From NCBI GenBank assembly GCA_015956445.1, contig WIUZ02000002.1, positions 1,550,001 through 1,614,000 on the forward strand: DNA of 64,000 nt. The letters run 5' to 3'. The number at the start of each line of letters is the position of its first letter. Position 1 is the stretch's first letter. The stretch is from Thelephora terrestris (Eukaryota; Basidiomycota; Agaricomycetes; Thelephorales; Thelephoraceae). This document shows positions 1 to 10,824 of this stretch, piece after piece. The notes below the pieces were generated by a model. It saw only the letters and a list, made by a program, of their open reading frames with translations, did not search any database and had not been told where the DNA came from. The translations under genes were made by a program, and so were the position numbers.

Positions 1-1202
1 ACGTGACGTTCTCATTTACTAGTGAGAAAATGCGGTTGATATGCTTCCAGACAAATTCCCATCACTTTCAGGCAGAGTACCTCGACCAGGGAAATTCCAC
101 CTCGCAAGGCGCAATCCACCGCGACGCCGCTTCGAGCCTCTTCACCAGTATCCTCGACCCATTCTGGGACCCCCAAAAACTTCTAGGACCGGAACCTGAC
201 CTCGAACAAATTCGGCCGCAAACGATCCGTATGTAGGCGGCGATCACCTCGTTCAGATCGGATTGGAGTTTTGATCGACATCGATGACAGATACCTGGCT
301 GATTGCAAATAACAGACTGGCCTGGCTGCTCTAATAGGTTCAGCGTCCATCGCGGGAACGGAAACCGGCGACCTACGAAGCTGAGGGACGCGTTGAAGTC
401 CTTGTCGTACCCCCCCCCCCCACGCGCAATCTCCGTCAAACTCCTTAAATTCGCTCTGTTAGATAGCAAAGAAGTCAGTCCGCGAGTTTTCGGTCCTGAG
501 CGGATCAAATGATTCTCTAGGGGCGGAACGGAGGCTGGGTGGGATGCCCATGTTAGCAACGGCGCGGTTACCACTGCAGTCGGGCGGACTCAGGATCGGA
601 CATACCGTTTCGGATCGATCTGGACGACCGTTGGCTCTTGTGGCTGGGGTTCGGTTGTGCGCGATCCCTAGGAGGCGACAGGTTTGCGGTTGATGATTGC
701 GTTGAGGCGAAAGAGTTCGGCGCTTGGCATACAGGCCACGATCAGCACCGACTGCCGGTTAAGTTCCCAAATTGGCCGGGTTCTGGACGCAGGTTTCCAC
801 GAATCCATTGAAGTGAGGCCGCCCAGAGTCCGCAGCGTCTATCAAGGGGTTGGTTTGATGCGGGAACGGAAGCGATGTAAGAGACGAACGCTTCCAAGAC
901 ATCAGGTAGTCCTGGAGTGTGACAATAGCTTGCTGTCGAAGTGCGGGAAAGCATCTGCGAAGGCTGCTCTGTCGGTGAGCGAATCTGGAAATGGCGCGAG
1001 AATGCAGGAGACTAGAGTGGAAGGAGCTTCACCTTGTGACTTCAGCAGTGATGGCTGGCACGCGTCGCAGAGCAGGTTGTTCCGCTGGATCGATTTCTGT
1101 ATGTGAAGCTTGCCTTGTTAGAATATTTCCGTTTCACTGATCGGACGTTCTTACTTTTCTGGGCGGACGCAAGAAGATGGGAGTTGGGTGTGATCGATAC
1201 AT
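1..1202. other. No recognisable gene
   Basis: Only short overlapping open frames on both strands, none with a familiar motif or a convincing exon/intron pattern. There is a run of about 12 C residues near 410-421. It is probably decayed intergenic or transposon-derived sequence, which is an inference. Confidence 0.5.
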
Positions 1203-1612
1203 ACAGCTGGTTGCGTTTCGATAGGCCTATTTCCACAAATTTAGGCCCCAAATTCTTATTTATGTTTTGATGGTATTGGTGCTCGGCATCCTGGCAGATG
1301 CCGGGGGTAGACGCACGATGCCGGGCCAATCACACGATGTTAGCTCAGGCCTCATGGCATCATCACTCGCTCCCGGTTTCGTATCCGTCCCAAGGAAGTT
1401 CCAGCACTTGCCTGGCATTGACCACTAGTTGCTGACCACCCCAAGGACCGAAAATCGAGTGGAGTAGATTAATTTACGACCCGCTGCGGACCGATGTGCA
1501 AACTGGCCGGTGCCACGATGCCGGGGTGCCGGGCCCCAGTAACATCAAAACATAAACAAAAATTTGGGGCCTAAATTTGTGGAAATAGGTCTATCGAAAC
1601 GCAACCAGCTGT
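1203..1612. mobile_element. MITE with long terminal inverted repeats
   Basis: The two ends are inverted copies of each other: ACAGCTGGTTGCGTTTCGAT at 1203 matches the complement of the sequence ending at 1612, and similarity continues for about 70-80 bp through a shared block containing ATTTCCACAAATTTAGGCCC. CAT precedes the left end (1200-1202) and follows the right end (1613-1615), a possible 3-bp target duplication. The 410-bp length and lack of coding capacity fit a non-autonomous DNA transposon. The superfamily is not assignable from these ends. Confidence 0.75.
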
Positions 1613-2996
1613 CATTGTCTTCTTGTTGATCTAGAGCGATTGGTCGACTTTTGTTCGGGTCGCCGGACTCTTTGAGGTATTCGGTTGTCGGTTTGGTCTG
1701 TTTCGTTGGGGGATTGGCCATCGGGGGGCTTGGCCATCGCGTTGTGAATGTTGGGAATGCCACTACAAATCCCTCAGCCTGGGGTACACAGTGGTCGTTG
1801 CTAAACGTACTAGTTACCGTCGTCCACACGAAGCACTCAAACGCAACTGTCCGAAGGCAGTTAAATTGAGGCTAAGATGAGATGGTAGTAGAAACACCTA
1901 CGCGTAACTAGGCACATTCACGATCTCACGATCAGGGCGCAAACGTGACTAAGTAGATGATTGTGGAGGGTGTCGGTAGTGACTTGCGGTGGAACCGCGG
2001 GTTGTGCAAGGGTATGGGACGATGCACCGGTGTTACTCCTGAGACCACATGATCTACGTGAGGCTGGTGGATGAGGGACTGAGGAGGTAGTCCTGGGATG
2101 AATACGCGAGGACCCCCGCCGTAATCGGAAAAGTCTGTACACCTTGAAAATCAGTGTTTTTGTGGAATATGGCAATCGGAAGCGGACTGGTGGAGGGTCA
2201 CCAGCAAACCTAAACATGAACCGTCGTGGCCAACGGGATGACGCTGCTGACGGATACTGCGCCCTAACCGCGGGCGCCGTTACACCTCTCCCTCCCTCCC
2301 CACGAACACCAACAGATCATCGGTCGTGTTCCAGAGATGGGCAGAGGGATCCACACGGAGTTCATCAGTGTCGAGGATTCCTGCAAGCACCGGCAGCACT
2401 CGTAGGGCTCAGGGTAAGTTTCGGCCTTCCACTTATTTTCACGAGCACTCGAACTGTCAGGAACTGAGTGAGTTGAAGCCTCCGACGTTCGATGCACGTA
2501 CATCGCCTGCGACATCACTCACGTAACGGGTAAATTTGAGGGCTCTCAGCCGCGCGGTTTTCTTCGCAAAGGAGATGCCACCCTTGAATCGAAGGAAGGC
2601 CAACCTCCGGAACCAAGGTAAGGAAATGCGGTGACGCCAAGGTGATCCATAAACCGTGAGTGTTATCAGGTTGTCAGACGGTCGCGAAACTTTCTAAACC
2701 TAAACAACCCGATCGATATCTCGACAAATCCTCCGCCTCTTTTCACACGCTCAATCCGGATCCTTGGACACAGCCCCACCACTCTTTGTCTCGGTGATCG
2801 TCGTGCTCGTACCAAGTATGTATGTACATCTAACCGTTGTCAACATCCTGGGGTGGCACGCGTAGCGGATCATAATGATCCTGTTTTGCAATCATAATTG
2901 ATTATAAGTGCCTGCAATTTTGTCACCCAAACCCTACAACTCGTCATCACAGACTGTATTGCTTCCACTGGGGGTACCAAGGTGCAACTTACGCCC
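1613..2996. other. No recognisable gene
   Basis: Nothing convincing was seen. Short frames on both strands overlap each other and show no known motif. Confidence 0.45.
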
Positions 2997-3287
2997 TCAT
3001 TGCAGAGTTTCACTGACCTTGGTCGGAGGTAACAGCAGGGTATGCACATCTCCGCTCCCAAAACCACAGTACAGAATCCTCTTATTAAGCGGGCGCCAGG
3101 CAATCGAGGTCAAAGGGGAAAGATCGACGAATCTCGAGAGAGGGACCCAACCCCGGACCATCTTCGCATAGACTATGAGTGTGCTCCCGGCGGCGAGGTA
3201 ATTGCCATCGGGGGAAAATGCCATGGTCATGATCGAACTATCGTGTCCCTCCAAGCTTGTCTTGTATCTGTAGTGAGGTTGCATCAA
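2997..3287 (-). pseudogene. WD40-repeat protein, 5' fragment
   Basis: The open frame starts with a WD40-like unit (GHDSSIMTMAFSPDGNYLAAG) and continues with RFVDLSPLTSIAWRPLNKRI and FGSGDVHTLLLP. This is the same block order as the first exon of the longer WD40 gene at 23905-25294 (RFVDASPITSLVWHPTIQRL, GCNSGDIHMIRF), so the two are paralogues. Later exons matching the rest of the longer copy were not found downstream on the minus strand, so this copy is probably 3' truncated. It lies downstream of a Plavaka fragment on the same strand, as the longer copy does. Confidence 0.7.
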
Positions 3288-3420
3288 TGATCAGATCTTA
3301 ACTCGACTGGTGTTCGGTGGATTGAGGACACGCCAAAGCAAGTATAGATAAAAGAAAAAGATTTTGCGTGACCAACATCAGGTGACTTCAACATGATTAC
3401 TCTACAGCCTACTCGTCTAC

Positions 3421-4430
3421 TCAAGCTCGCCCGCCTCCCATGCGCGCTGCAATACGCGCCTTCCTGGAGATCATATACACTAGGAAGACAAGCGCAAGCG
3501 TACTGACTACGTCTACAGTTACCGACACCCCATGATTGGATTCCAGAAATCTCAGCTGGACGGAGAGATGTGCCAACCCAAAGTCAACGTGTCGTCTGAG
3601 GATGGCGGTTACAATGTAGGTCTGGATAGTAGATGTGGGTTGGGGAAGTTCCTTGACGATGGCTATCATCGCGCCAGTGATAACGCCATACGCCATGTAA
3701 CGTATGGACGCGAGTGAAATGAGGAACTCCACCCGGTAATGAGTTCTGCTTCTGGTGTCGAGCTAGCATGATTGTGAGGAGGTGAAAGACCCCAGTGTGC
3801 AGATTCTTGCGCCTTGGTTGAGTTATAGGGTTGAGCATTTTGGGTACCCTGGAAGAAATCATGAAAGCCGTTCAAAACCACGTCCGGCCTGACGACTTAC
3901 ATGACGAGAAGCTGTTGGTTCGCGGGCGTGCCACGATGGAGGATTCTCACCAAAGCTGTAAATCCACTGCGGCCACGCATCAGAAAAGACACCGGCTGGA
4001 GCCTATGCATACTCACCCTCTTCTCTATGAAGGCCAACAGGATCCTTTGTTGCTCCGATGAGACCTTGTGGTGTCTTGGAAGTCCGAAGAGGGGTTCCAG
4101 CTCATAGATTTGTGTTCCTTCGTCAGCTGCATGTCGGAGGATGTAATCAATGACGGCATTGTCCACAGCATCTCTGGCGGTTCTCATGACTGTTGCAATA
4201 TCCTTGTGAACCTGAGAGAGTCCTCGTATCTGTCTGAGTTGGTGAGAAGGGGAGAGAGGACAAACCAGATTTCTCGATGCAGTAAGAAGGCGATGGGCTG
4301 CCCGATCAATCTCGTCGACTGGAAGGCCAGCCTGGTGAAAGTCTGGTTTCAGCTAAACGAGTTGATAAAAACAGCACATACCCCCTGGCCCAGACCGAGA
4401 ATATAACTCTCGACCTGCTCAAGATCGCCG
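3421..4430 (-). CDS. Unknown multi-exon protein with a C-terminal membrane segment
   Basis: Several minus-strand open blocks are joined by plausible GT-AG introns. They contain ESYILGLGQ, GLPVDEIDRAAHRLLTASRN, IRGLSQVHKDIATVMRTARD, then YELEPLFGLPRHHKVSSEQQ, a Ser/Pro-rich stretch (NHASSTPEAELITG), and a last block with a hydrophobic helix (VVSTLALVFLVYMIS) followed by basic residues. This looks like a soluble helical N-terminus with one membrane anchor. The family is not recognised, and the 5' end and exact exon set are uncertain. It lies between a Plavaka 3' fragment and the WD40 fragment, all on the minus strand. It could be a decaying gene. Confidence 0.42.
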
Positions 4431-5689
4431 CGAGAGAGGTAATGCTACAAGAGTATACGTCTCTCTGAGTCGAGAAGAGCTAAGAACAAAGACCAAGACG
4501 CACCAAATCGGCGAGAGGCACGCGATCAAGCAGACGGGACTGTCAGGGTGGGGTGGGTGTATGTGATGGGATCGAGCTGAGCCGGACGAACGAGAAGATA
4601 GACGAACCATAAGGGCTGGTCTTTTGTTCTTAGAAATACCCTATCGCACCGTTAGTGAAAGAAGGCTTAAGTACTGCATGCGCACACTTTGAGTAGTTTG
4701 ACATCTGGTCCGCCTGAGCCATCAACGACCATGACAGCATTGTTCTGTGCATAGTAGTGAGAACGTAGCAGACCTAACGACTGCAGACTCACCTCATTTT
4801 CCTGATGAGGAGCGACAGGACCAACTGCAGTAGTGTCGTGCTAGCTCCATTGGTAAGTGGAAACCTTCTACGAAATCAAGCGGAAGGAGGACCGACAGGC
4901 TGAAGTGGTACCGGTGGAGTTGGGGGCTGTCGAGATCCACAAGAATGGGGGAGGTGGTGGAATCAGCCGCCGTCGCGGTATCGCAGACACTTTGGACGGG
5001 AGAGCCATTTGGAAACATATTGAAGGCAAGAGCCTAAAGGCAAGATGAGAGGTCCTCGTGCCGCGGTGAGTTGACGCGGATACTGCTTTTAATCTTGGGA
5101 TAATCGCATTGCGGTGCGAGGTGATGAAACAACTTACATTTTGGGCAACCGACATGTGCGCCAGGGACATCAAAACTAGGTTTTTTGTTTGCGGTTGGGT
5201 GCAACAGCCCCATTTTTGGAGACACCGCCCAAAAGTCCCGAGATGAATCGACGTAAGATCGCCGTCCCGTTTTGGGGTATCAGTGGCAGATTGATGCAGA
5301 TACATGATCAATTGATACCTCGAGGCTAGTCTCGATCCAGACGGTTCGGGTTTCAATTTTTTTTTGAAAAACTCTCACGCGCTGCGCTCAGGGTGAGTAC
5401 TCTGACCTCTCTCCAAGGCACGAGCTCTGATCGAGTTCAGATCTTGAACCAGATCTAAAAATCACAAATTTCTCTCTCCGCTCGGGATTATCCCTGCGTG
5501 TCGCGTCCCCCCACCGGCTTGATTCTAGACTACCTCGAGGCGACAGGGAACTTCATTCTGCTGGATCCGCGTTGGGATCATTAAGTAATTACGACATCTC
5601 AGTGCAGCAATAAAAGGAAACCAAATCGCGTGGGCAATTGTCACTATCGTTGGGTTCTTGTCGGAAGTTCGTATGTGTCCATGTGCTAC
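4431..5689. other. No recognisable gene
   Basis: Minus-strand open frames around 4868-5356 show no known domain; a CPKC pair is present but unsupported by context. Nothing else is evident. Confidence 0.4.
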
Positions 5690-6865
5690 AGAAACTCAGC
5701 ACAGTCCAAGACATCGAAGGGGGACGAAACTACATGCCTTGTTGAGGGGAAGTACCTGGAAATGTTCGCTCTCCCGTTGGTCGAAGAACGTCCTCGCAAA
5801 GTGTGAAATGATTTTATCAACTCCCACCACATGAATGGCAATGGCCTGGTTCCAACATAGAAATCCACCAGCAAACCCGAACTGTCGATATCTCCATCGA
5901 GCATCCTCGTCTTCAACTACTGCCCACTCCTGGACCACCAAGAGGATGTTGCTCTTGGGGCCTGGGTCACCTACGTCAAGGGTGGGAGTGGGACTCATAT
6001 GACAGGGAAAAAATTGCCTCGATCCTTCCAGCCCGATGCGAGGAACCGCCGGCCCTGAGCCTCCGGAAAATGACATTACTATCGCGACGAAGAGCCTTTT
6101 CACTGGCAAAGATTACTCCTCGGATGGAAATCTTGTCCAACCTAAGCGCGGTGCGTGGGGCAGACCAGGAACTTGAATAACTCGTATATGTACCTGTCTG
6201 CAGAGTGCTTTCTGTTCAGAAAACGAGCAACTGCTGCGCGGGTATCGTCAGCGAGTTCAACAGGCTTGGGGGGTTTGGTGGTGGGGTAATGAGTTTCATC
6301 TGCCAACCGAGTTCCCCTAAGGTCCTCATCGGCAACCTTGTGGAATGCATCAAGCGATGGTTTGATTTGAGGGAAATTGGCGTTAGTTAGGATCCCTTGA
6401 AGGTTTGAACTACGGCAAACGCTCATGGTGAAAGTAGCTTCGAGGTCCCCTGCGTCTAAGTGAGGACTGCACCATCCTAGACATACTACAGATGCTCGTA
6501 CCAGACTTGTTGCTAACATTTTGCATTCCCAGAACCTCGAGGAACCGTTCACCGCCGAATGCTTGAGCAGCGTGTGTTGGACCGAATAACCGCAAGAAGT
6601 CCCCGGTATGAAGCACAGCATGGTGGATGGGCTGAATCTTGTTTTCCTTGAAGAGCGTCTTCATCTCAGTCAGATAACGTGTGATTAATTGTTTGTGATC
6701 CTCGGCCATTTGGAGCGTGATCGACCGTTGGGTTGCGAGTTGGATTGGCGATGTCAGGCCCATGGAATTGCAGCGGAGGTCGAATCGTCGATCAGCGAGG
6801 CTGCCCCAGAGACGGTTGAGGGTCAAAGGGAGATGGATCGTGCAAACGACCATTGATGTGAACAA
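5690..6865 (-). pseudogene. Plavaka-type transposase, 3' (C-terminal) fragment
   Basis: Minus-strand blocks match the C-terminal half of the fuller copy at 19675-23559: MVVCTIHLPLTLNRLWGSLA, LATQRSITLQMAEDHKQLIT, FLRLFGPTHAAQAFGGERFL, then after an intron ELEATFTMSVCRSSNLQGIL, LADETHYPTTKPPKP and RQFGFAGGFLCWNQA. The catalytic region upstream is absent: similarity begins abruptly near 6860 at the MVVCTIHLP block. It is therefore a 5'-truncated remnant of a cut-and-paste element of the CACTA-related (Transposase_21-like) group. The peptide AEDHKQL keeps a lysine where the other copy has a stop codon. Confidence 0.8.
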
Positions 6866-7377
6866 TGTATATCAGATCCTGGCGCCCGGGGATATTTGTG
6901 CCGGAACGATCCGTCACCAAGGTTTTCCCTCCCCCGATATCATAGCGAGCTGAAGTCCGTATCATTGAACAAACAGGTATACCGTAGGTGTACAGACTCA
7001 TGTCCGGAAGCCGTTTGAAAAATATCGCTCGTTGTGCTGACAGCAATCAGTTTTGATCAATACCGGAGAATACCGGTCGGCAATCAAGGTCTTTGCCGAC
7101 ACGGAGCCGGCATTTTCTTTCTTGGACGTGGAAAGGTTTTGGAAGGGTTTCGGCAACGAAGCGGCTGAGACATGTAAGCAGTGTATCCCAATCAACTTAC
7201 GAAGGAGAGAAGCCTTGCAAAGGCTGAGGCTGAGCCCGAGCCCGGTCTGGGCAAGGGGTCTGATGAAGGTGTTGCTAAAACGTAGGGTTCAAAGGCACAG
7301 TACATTGTGTCAACAGAATGTCAACAGGAACACCTATCTAGAACTCCGTAAGGGAACTGGAACTTTGAAGGTCGTAT
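6866..7377. other. Unassigned sequence
   Basis: A short minus-strand frame (about 6792-7046, with YDIGGGKTLVTDRSG) and a plus-strand frame (7053-7415) are open but not recognised. They may be exon remnants. No function is claimed. Confidence 0.3.
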
Positions 7378-8242
7378 TTACTCCGCCGCCTTTGCCTTCT
7401 CCTTGCGGCCCCTGATTGTCATGTAACTCGCCGCAGTAATCCAGCTTGGAGTGCCATTCACTCGGATGCTAAGAACTCTGTCAGCGATGACAGGGTGGTA
7501 AACCTTCGCCACATCCGTAACGCGCTTCCAACTCCTACTCATGTCAAATAGCCAAATCTCGTGCCGATCTGCGGCTCTGTTGGTGTGCACGTACAGATCT
7601 CCAACCTTGGGATCAAGGCCTGGAGAAGGGGTGCGGATGTCATCATAGGAACTGGATGTGTACCAGGCTGTGGTACCAGGAGAACCTGAAGCAAAGGGTC
7701 GTTCCTGCTTGTAAGGAACAATGACAGGTGAGAACAGTGGGTCGAGAACTGGAACTTTGAGCGAGGTGACGGGAGGCTGGTCGGGAGCTTGAGGGCTGAA
7801 ACAACACAAAGAGTCAGCTGCACGTCATGAGATTACAATCAAAGACTCACATATCTGTATCCTTGGGAGGGTTGCCCACTAGTTGTGCAGACTCCAGATT
7901 CTGCACGAGGGATTCCAAGATTGTTGGATTGATGTTGTGCTTGGCACAAATGGTAGGGATAGACTCCCGAAAAGCCTCCGGATTTTGCACAATCGCTGGG
8001 ATTATACTATTCAGCGTCCGCGCAGCAGTAGCAGACTCGGAAGGGTGTGCGTGGGATTGGCTGGGGACGGGTGTTCGAGAGCGGGGTGGCAGGTCACGGG
8101 TGGGAACGACACCGGCACCATACGGTCGTGAACGTCTGTTCGAACAGGGTACGACGTCAAACGTCTGAGCCGGAGTAGGATGAAAAAGAGCGGACACACG
8201 CTTCTCTGCTGACGTTCCGAGATCTACAGACAAGGCCTCCAT
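7378..8242 (-). CDS. Conserved-looking hypothetical protein, 269 aa
   Basis: Two exons, 8242-7851 and 7795-7378, are joined by a 55-nt intron (7796-7850) that starts GTGAGT and ends TTTCAG. The phase matches (2+1), giving 269 residues with no internal stop. Residues 1-60 are Arg/Pro/Ser-rich, a helical stretch follows (TLNSIIPAIVQNPEAFRESI), and the C-terminal half is better ordered (VGDLYVHTNRAADRHEIWLF, then W, V and Y positions) ending in a Lys-rich tail. The family is not recognised. It is transcribed away from the gene at 8841-9418, so the two share an upstream region of about 600 bp. Confidence 0.75.
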
Positions 8243-8840
8243 CCTCGTCGATGCTGTATTGGCGGAATGGAAAGCGACGTCGGTTGATAGACTAATAACA
8301 AAAAGTTCAGGACGTCGTTGCCTCTAACGGCAGAAGGACAGGAGACAAACCTCTGGTACAATTCGCGAGGTGGAATATCCACCAGACGACGGCAAGAAGA
8401 TTGTTCGAGGGGAGGTGTTGTTCATGGTGGTAAGGTGAATCGAACCCACCAGCCAACGCCGTTTATAAGTAAATGTTGGGTCGCACATGGTTGGTAAGGA
8501 GTCTTTCTTTCTTCCTTTGAGCCTCTTGTGGAACGGGTCATAGAGGCGGTGATCGTAGGATCGCGCGTTGTTTCAATCCTTTGAGTCCTTACCATCACTA
8601 TCGTCTTCGTTTCTTTCCTTTCCTCAGTCTTTACCATCGCTATCATCATCTTTTCTTTTCTTTCCTCATCTCATCTCTGAGCAAGCACGATGCCCAGGCA
8701 AGGTAAAAGAGAGGCGAAGAGAGGCGGGTGATATAAACCAATCACCGCCCGACCTCTAGCCCACCACGCCGTCACCCTCCTTGCTCCTCGTCTCTGCCCG
8801 TTTTCTTCTGTTTCTGGTCCTACGTTTCTATCGCAGCAAA
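8243..8840. promoter_or_regulatory. Shared upstream region of a divergent gene pair
   Basis: These 598 bp separate the starts of two genes reading outward. Long pyrimidine tracts (CTTTCC/TTTCTT runs, about 8560-8690) lie upstream of the plus-strand start, as is common in fungal promoters. No TATA box was placed with confidence. Confidence 0.45.
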
Positions 8841-9418
8841 ATGCCCGTTCTTCGAGTTCACCCGACAGGGGAGATTGTGAGCCATCGTATCTACTCAATG
8901 AAATGCACCTTGCTGACCACGCCAAAGGAGGATGGAACGACTGAGGGATACATCTTCCGCTCACAGAGGCATCGCCGCCTCCCCATTCACTTCAAAACCA
9001 TCGTCCCACTCGCCGAGACGTTCGAAAACCCACGGTACATTCGCATCAAGGATGAGTTTTCTCAGCCGATCGCTGGGAACGAAATCCACGATTGCAAGGT
9101 CATAGTCGATAAGAACGTCTTTCTCATCACTGCCTATTGGAAGGAAGACGGTCAAAGAAATATGGCCGTTGAGAGCGTAGGCAAGGGTTTGCGTTGGAAA
9201 GGGGAAATAGCAGTCGTCCAGGTCGGGAAATTCACGCCTTTTTACAAACATCCCAAGAATCCCTCTTCCGTCAACAAGGCGATTGCCCGGTGAGTTTATC
9301 CGACATGGAGCTGGGTGCTGTACCTGACCCTTCTGTGCTTTCTAGATTTGTGACGGAGTTCACTTTTTGCACAGCGCTGTCCAAGCCATGCCCAACTTAT
9401 ATCGACATGGATGACTAG
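8841..9418 (+). CDS. Hypothetical protein, 173 aa
   Basis: Two exons, 8841-9289 and 9346-9418, are separated by a 56-nt intron with GTGAGT donor and TCTAG acceptor. The phases agree and give 173 residues. The start is taken at 8841 because the context (GCAAAATG) is good; an in-frame ATG at 8781 would add a hydrophobic N-terminal stretch. The protein is compact and mixed in character (MKCTLLTTPKEDGTTEGYIF, RRLPIHFKTIVPLAETFENP, VDKNVFLITAYWKEDGQ) with no signal peptide from the chosen start and no membrane helix. The family is unknown. If the 8781 start is used, the hydrophobic leader could be a signal anchor. Confidence 0.75.
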
Positions 9419-10824
9419 CATGCGAACGGAATTCCAGATGCGTCCCCAGTTTCTTGTCCGGGTAGTTTCGTTCTATTTGCTGTTTTACTGCTTCGCGATG
9501 TTGTAATCAAATGTCTAAAATACCCCCTCTGGATGTTGTGTCTTTGCGTTCTCTTTGACTTGCGTCTCGGAAGTGTGAGGGCAGGCCGGCACATCCGCCA
9601 CTCGACAACTTCCGCGCGACTTCGTGCCAACATTCAACCACAGTCACCTCGAGGCATCGCCTACATGCAGGATCAGATCATGATCACCAAAAGATCCGTG
9701 GTAGGGTCCCTATGGTAGAAAGTTCATGTTCATTTCTTCATCTCTTGCGGTCACAATGATGGCCAGATAAGAAAAACTCTCCGGCTTTGGATGGAAGTTG
9801 GATGTGCTCATAACACTCGTTCGAGGTCTCAAATCTCAGATCTCAGATCCCAGGCACGATCTTTATGTATTGCCAACCGATCCACTTGTTTCAGGTCTAT
9901 AGGTCAGGGCGCGCTTACATGTTGCACTGCGCTTACGCAGAAAGAGCATCTATACAGCAATCTCGATCTTTGGGTCAACTAATCCAACATTCAAATCATT
10001 TCATAACTGACCCGATCGACCCCCAGCTGTTGCCTAGTAAGCTTTTATTTATACATTTCCCTTTGTCTTTCAGGCCCTCGACACAAAGAAAGGTGAGAAC
10101 ACGATCTTCCCCATTATACCCCAAGTACTGACGTACTTATTTGTTTTAGCGCCTAAACCTCCACAGTCCAAAAATTGCCGCCAGCACTGCTGAACCTTTT
10201 ACAAACCTCTTAGACGGCCGTCACATCCGTGATTTCGCTGCACCGGTTGATCACCAGCTGGACCCGGCACTACTCGGTTTTGGAAGCCCGCAAATTACTC
10301 ATTCATCCGTAAGTTCCTGCCTCTGCCCTGCAAAATTGTTCTCACATGACATTGGCACAGCCCGTGAATGGGCGACCCCATTAAGCGGACCAGGAGACCA
10401 CCACTCCAGTCGACCAGGGTGTATTTCTGGTGGCCTCTGCATAGGGCGACGATCTGGGCAAGCCAGAGACGGTCTTAATACCCCCAGGTTCACATTGAGC
10501 CCATACCTGCCCTCAGTGGCTACAACTACTCACCCCTGCTTCACTCCGAGGTGCTCGCCTGCGGCCTCTACGAATCTTCTGACATCTTATGCACGCAATC
10601 GTCCCTCGGATACCCCCAGAATATGCTCGTGATGGATTCCGCACCGACCGGTTCCCTTGAAGCTGCCGCCGTTGATTTATACGGGGGGTGAGCTCATACC
10701 TTCGCGTTCACCCTTCCATTTTCGCCAGACCATCTATATTCAGGTTCCAACCCGCTTCCTTGGCGTTGAAGTCCTAGTCCCCAAATGCACTTGGTCCCTT
10801 GCTGTTTCGTACCTCTATGTTTTG
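9419..10824. other. Intergenic with possible decayed exons
   Basis: No recognised gene. Around 10140-10310 and 10510-10680 the plus strand has open stretches with protein-like composition (for example SLGYPQNMLVMDSAPTG and AAAVDLYGG), the first followed by a GTAAGT-type donor. These could be exons of a gene damaged by the Pal1 insertion just downstream, but no homologous continuation was found on the far side. A short CAGATCTC-like repeat lies near 9830-9855. Confidence 0.35.

Noticed and set aside
68-574. 168-residue minus-strand open frame near the left edge
   Set aside because: No domain or homologous pattern was recognised, and it overlaps other frames of equal quality including a poly-C run.
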